A stretch of 22,256 nt of DNA from CALCEB01 sp035531475. GTDB taxonomy: Bacteria; Acidobacteriota; Terriglobia; UBA7540. Under the pieces are notes generated by a model. The model saw nothing but the letters and a program-made list of their open reading frames with translations. It was not told the DNA's origin and did not search any database. A program made the translations under genes and the position numbers. This document shows positions 22,143 through 22,256 of the stretch, piece by piece; within the stretch, counting starts at the first letter, position 1, and every line of letters begins with the position of its first letter. Location of the stretch: contig DATKST010000097.1 in assembly GCA_035531475.1 (NCBI GenBank), positions 1 through 22,256 on the forward strand. Reading direction: 5' to 3'.

Positions 22143-22256
22143 TTACGCAGCCTTCCTCTGACGAGAGCGGCTTTCCCAGAAGTCCTCGAACCGGCCGCTG
22201 AGTTTCGAGCATCGCAGTGCGATGATGGCGTTGGCGCCCCGAACCGTCCAGTGCAT
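22143..22256 (-). CDS. ISKra4-like transposase, C-terminal part (runs off the window)
   Basis: The last 37 codons of a minus-strand gene entering from the right edge. The sequence MHWTVRGANAIIALRC, then LSGRFEDFWESRS, matches the conserved end of ISKra4-family DDE transposases as I know it. The Met at 22256 is internal, not the start. The stop is at 22143-22145, so an insertion-sequence end is expected between there and 22110, but its inverted repeat cannot be recognised without the other end. It is directly upstream of the accessory module and in the same direction, so it could supply transcription to it. Confidence 0.75.
   Translation of the reverse strand: MHWTVRGANAIIALRCSKLSGRFEDFWESRSRQRKAA

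Noticed and set aside
22018..22212. 64-codon minus-strand frame at the right edge
   Set aside because: The transposase C-terminus and the 159-aa gene occupy this stretch in a better-supported frame.

Overview
The window is bacterial chromosomal DNA, GC-rich over most of its length, with compact genes, several TTG starts and many small interspersed repeats. The gene mix suggests Acidobacteriota or a related soil lineage: a single-domain SET methyltransferase, a YihY/BrkB membrane protein, a Tat-exported GH29 fucosidase, a tandem pair of thymidylate-kinase-like genes and a duplicated E1-alpha gene. That placement is inference; there is no rRNA or other strong phylogenetic marker here, only one tRNA.

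Layout, left to right. (1) 1-3125: a hairpin-bearing leader, dinB (translesion DNA polymerase IV), then two overlapping thymidylate-kinase-like paralogues, the second with Arg in place of the Walker A Lys. (2) 3126-5331: a perfect 25-bp palindrome, an MFS transporter, a SET-domain protein on the minus strand and tRNA-Arg(TCG). (3) 5464-9795: a cytochrome P450, a gene-free block of composite repeats, then a minus-strand run of BrkB-like membrane protein, double-SIS protein and XRE regulator with an AT-rich promoter/operator. (4) 9948-17863: a 2-oxoacid (probably pyruvate) dehydrogenase locus, in order lpd (E3), lipB, two E1-alpha genes, E1-beta and E2. Together these encode the E1, E2 and E3 enzymes plus the octanoyltransferase that begins lipoylation of E2. 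The locus is interrupted by GC-rich repeat units and, between E1-beta and E2, by a 661-bp cassette. The cassette is bounded by inverted arrays of 7-bp units and holds a 117-bp MITE-like inverted repeat and a four-helix-bundle (S23/IVP-type) gene. (5) 18043-20495: a Tat-exported GH29 alpha-L-fucosidase, a second heptad inverted repeat without a protein gene, and pyrB.

(6) 20589-22256: an island that looks more AT-rich, on the minus strand. It starts at the window edge with the C-terminal end of an ISKra4-like transposase. Then come three translationally coupled genes: a 159-aa protein with His-rich motifs, a DUF1828-type protein (ATGA overlap) and a 48-aa basic microprotein (TAATG overlap). 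A further out-of-frame open stretch encodes a transmembrane helix. This compact module beside an insertion sequence is the best candidate for an undescribed accessory system, perhaps toxin-antitoxin or phage defence, but no function can be read from the sequence alone.

The two main novelty candidates are the island in (6) and the heptad-repeat/four-helix-bundle cassette within the dehydrogenase locus. The tandem kinases with a Walker A substitution and the two E1-alpha genes sharing one E1-beta are also worth following.
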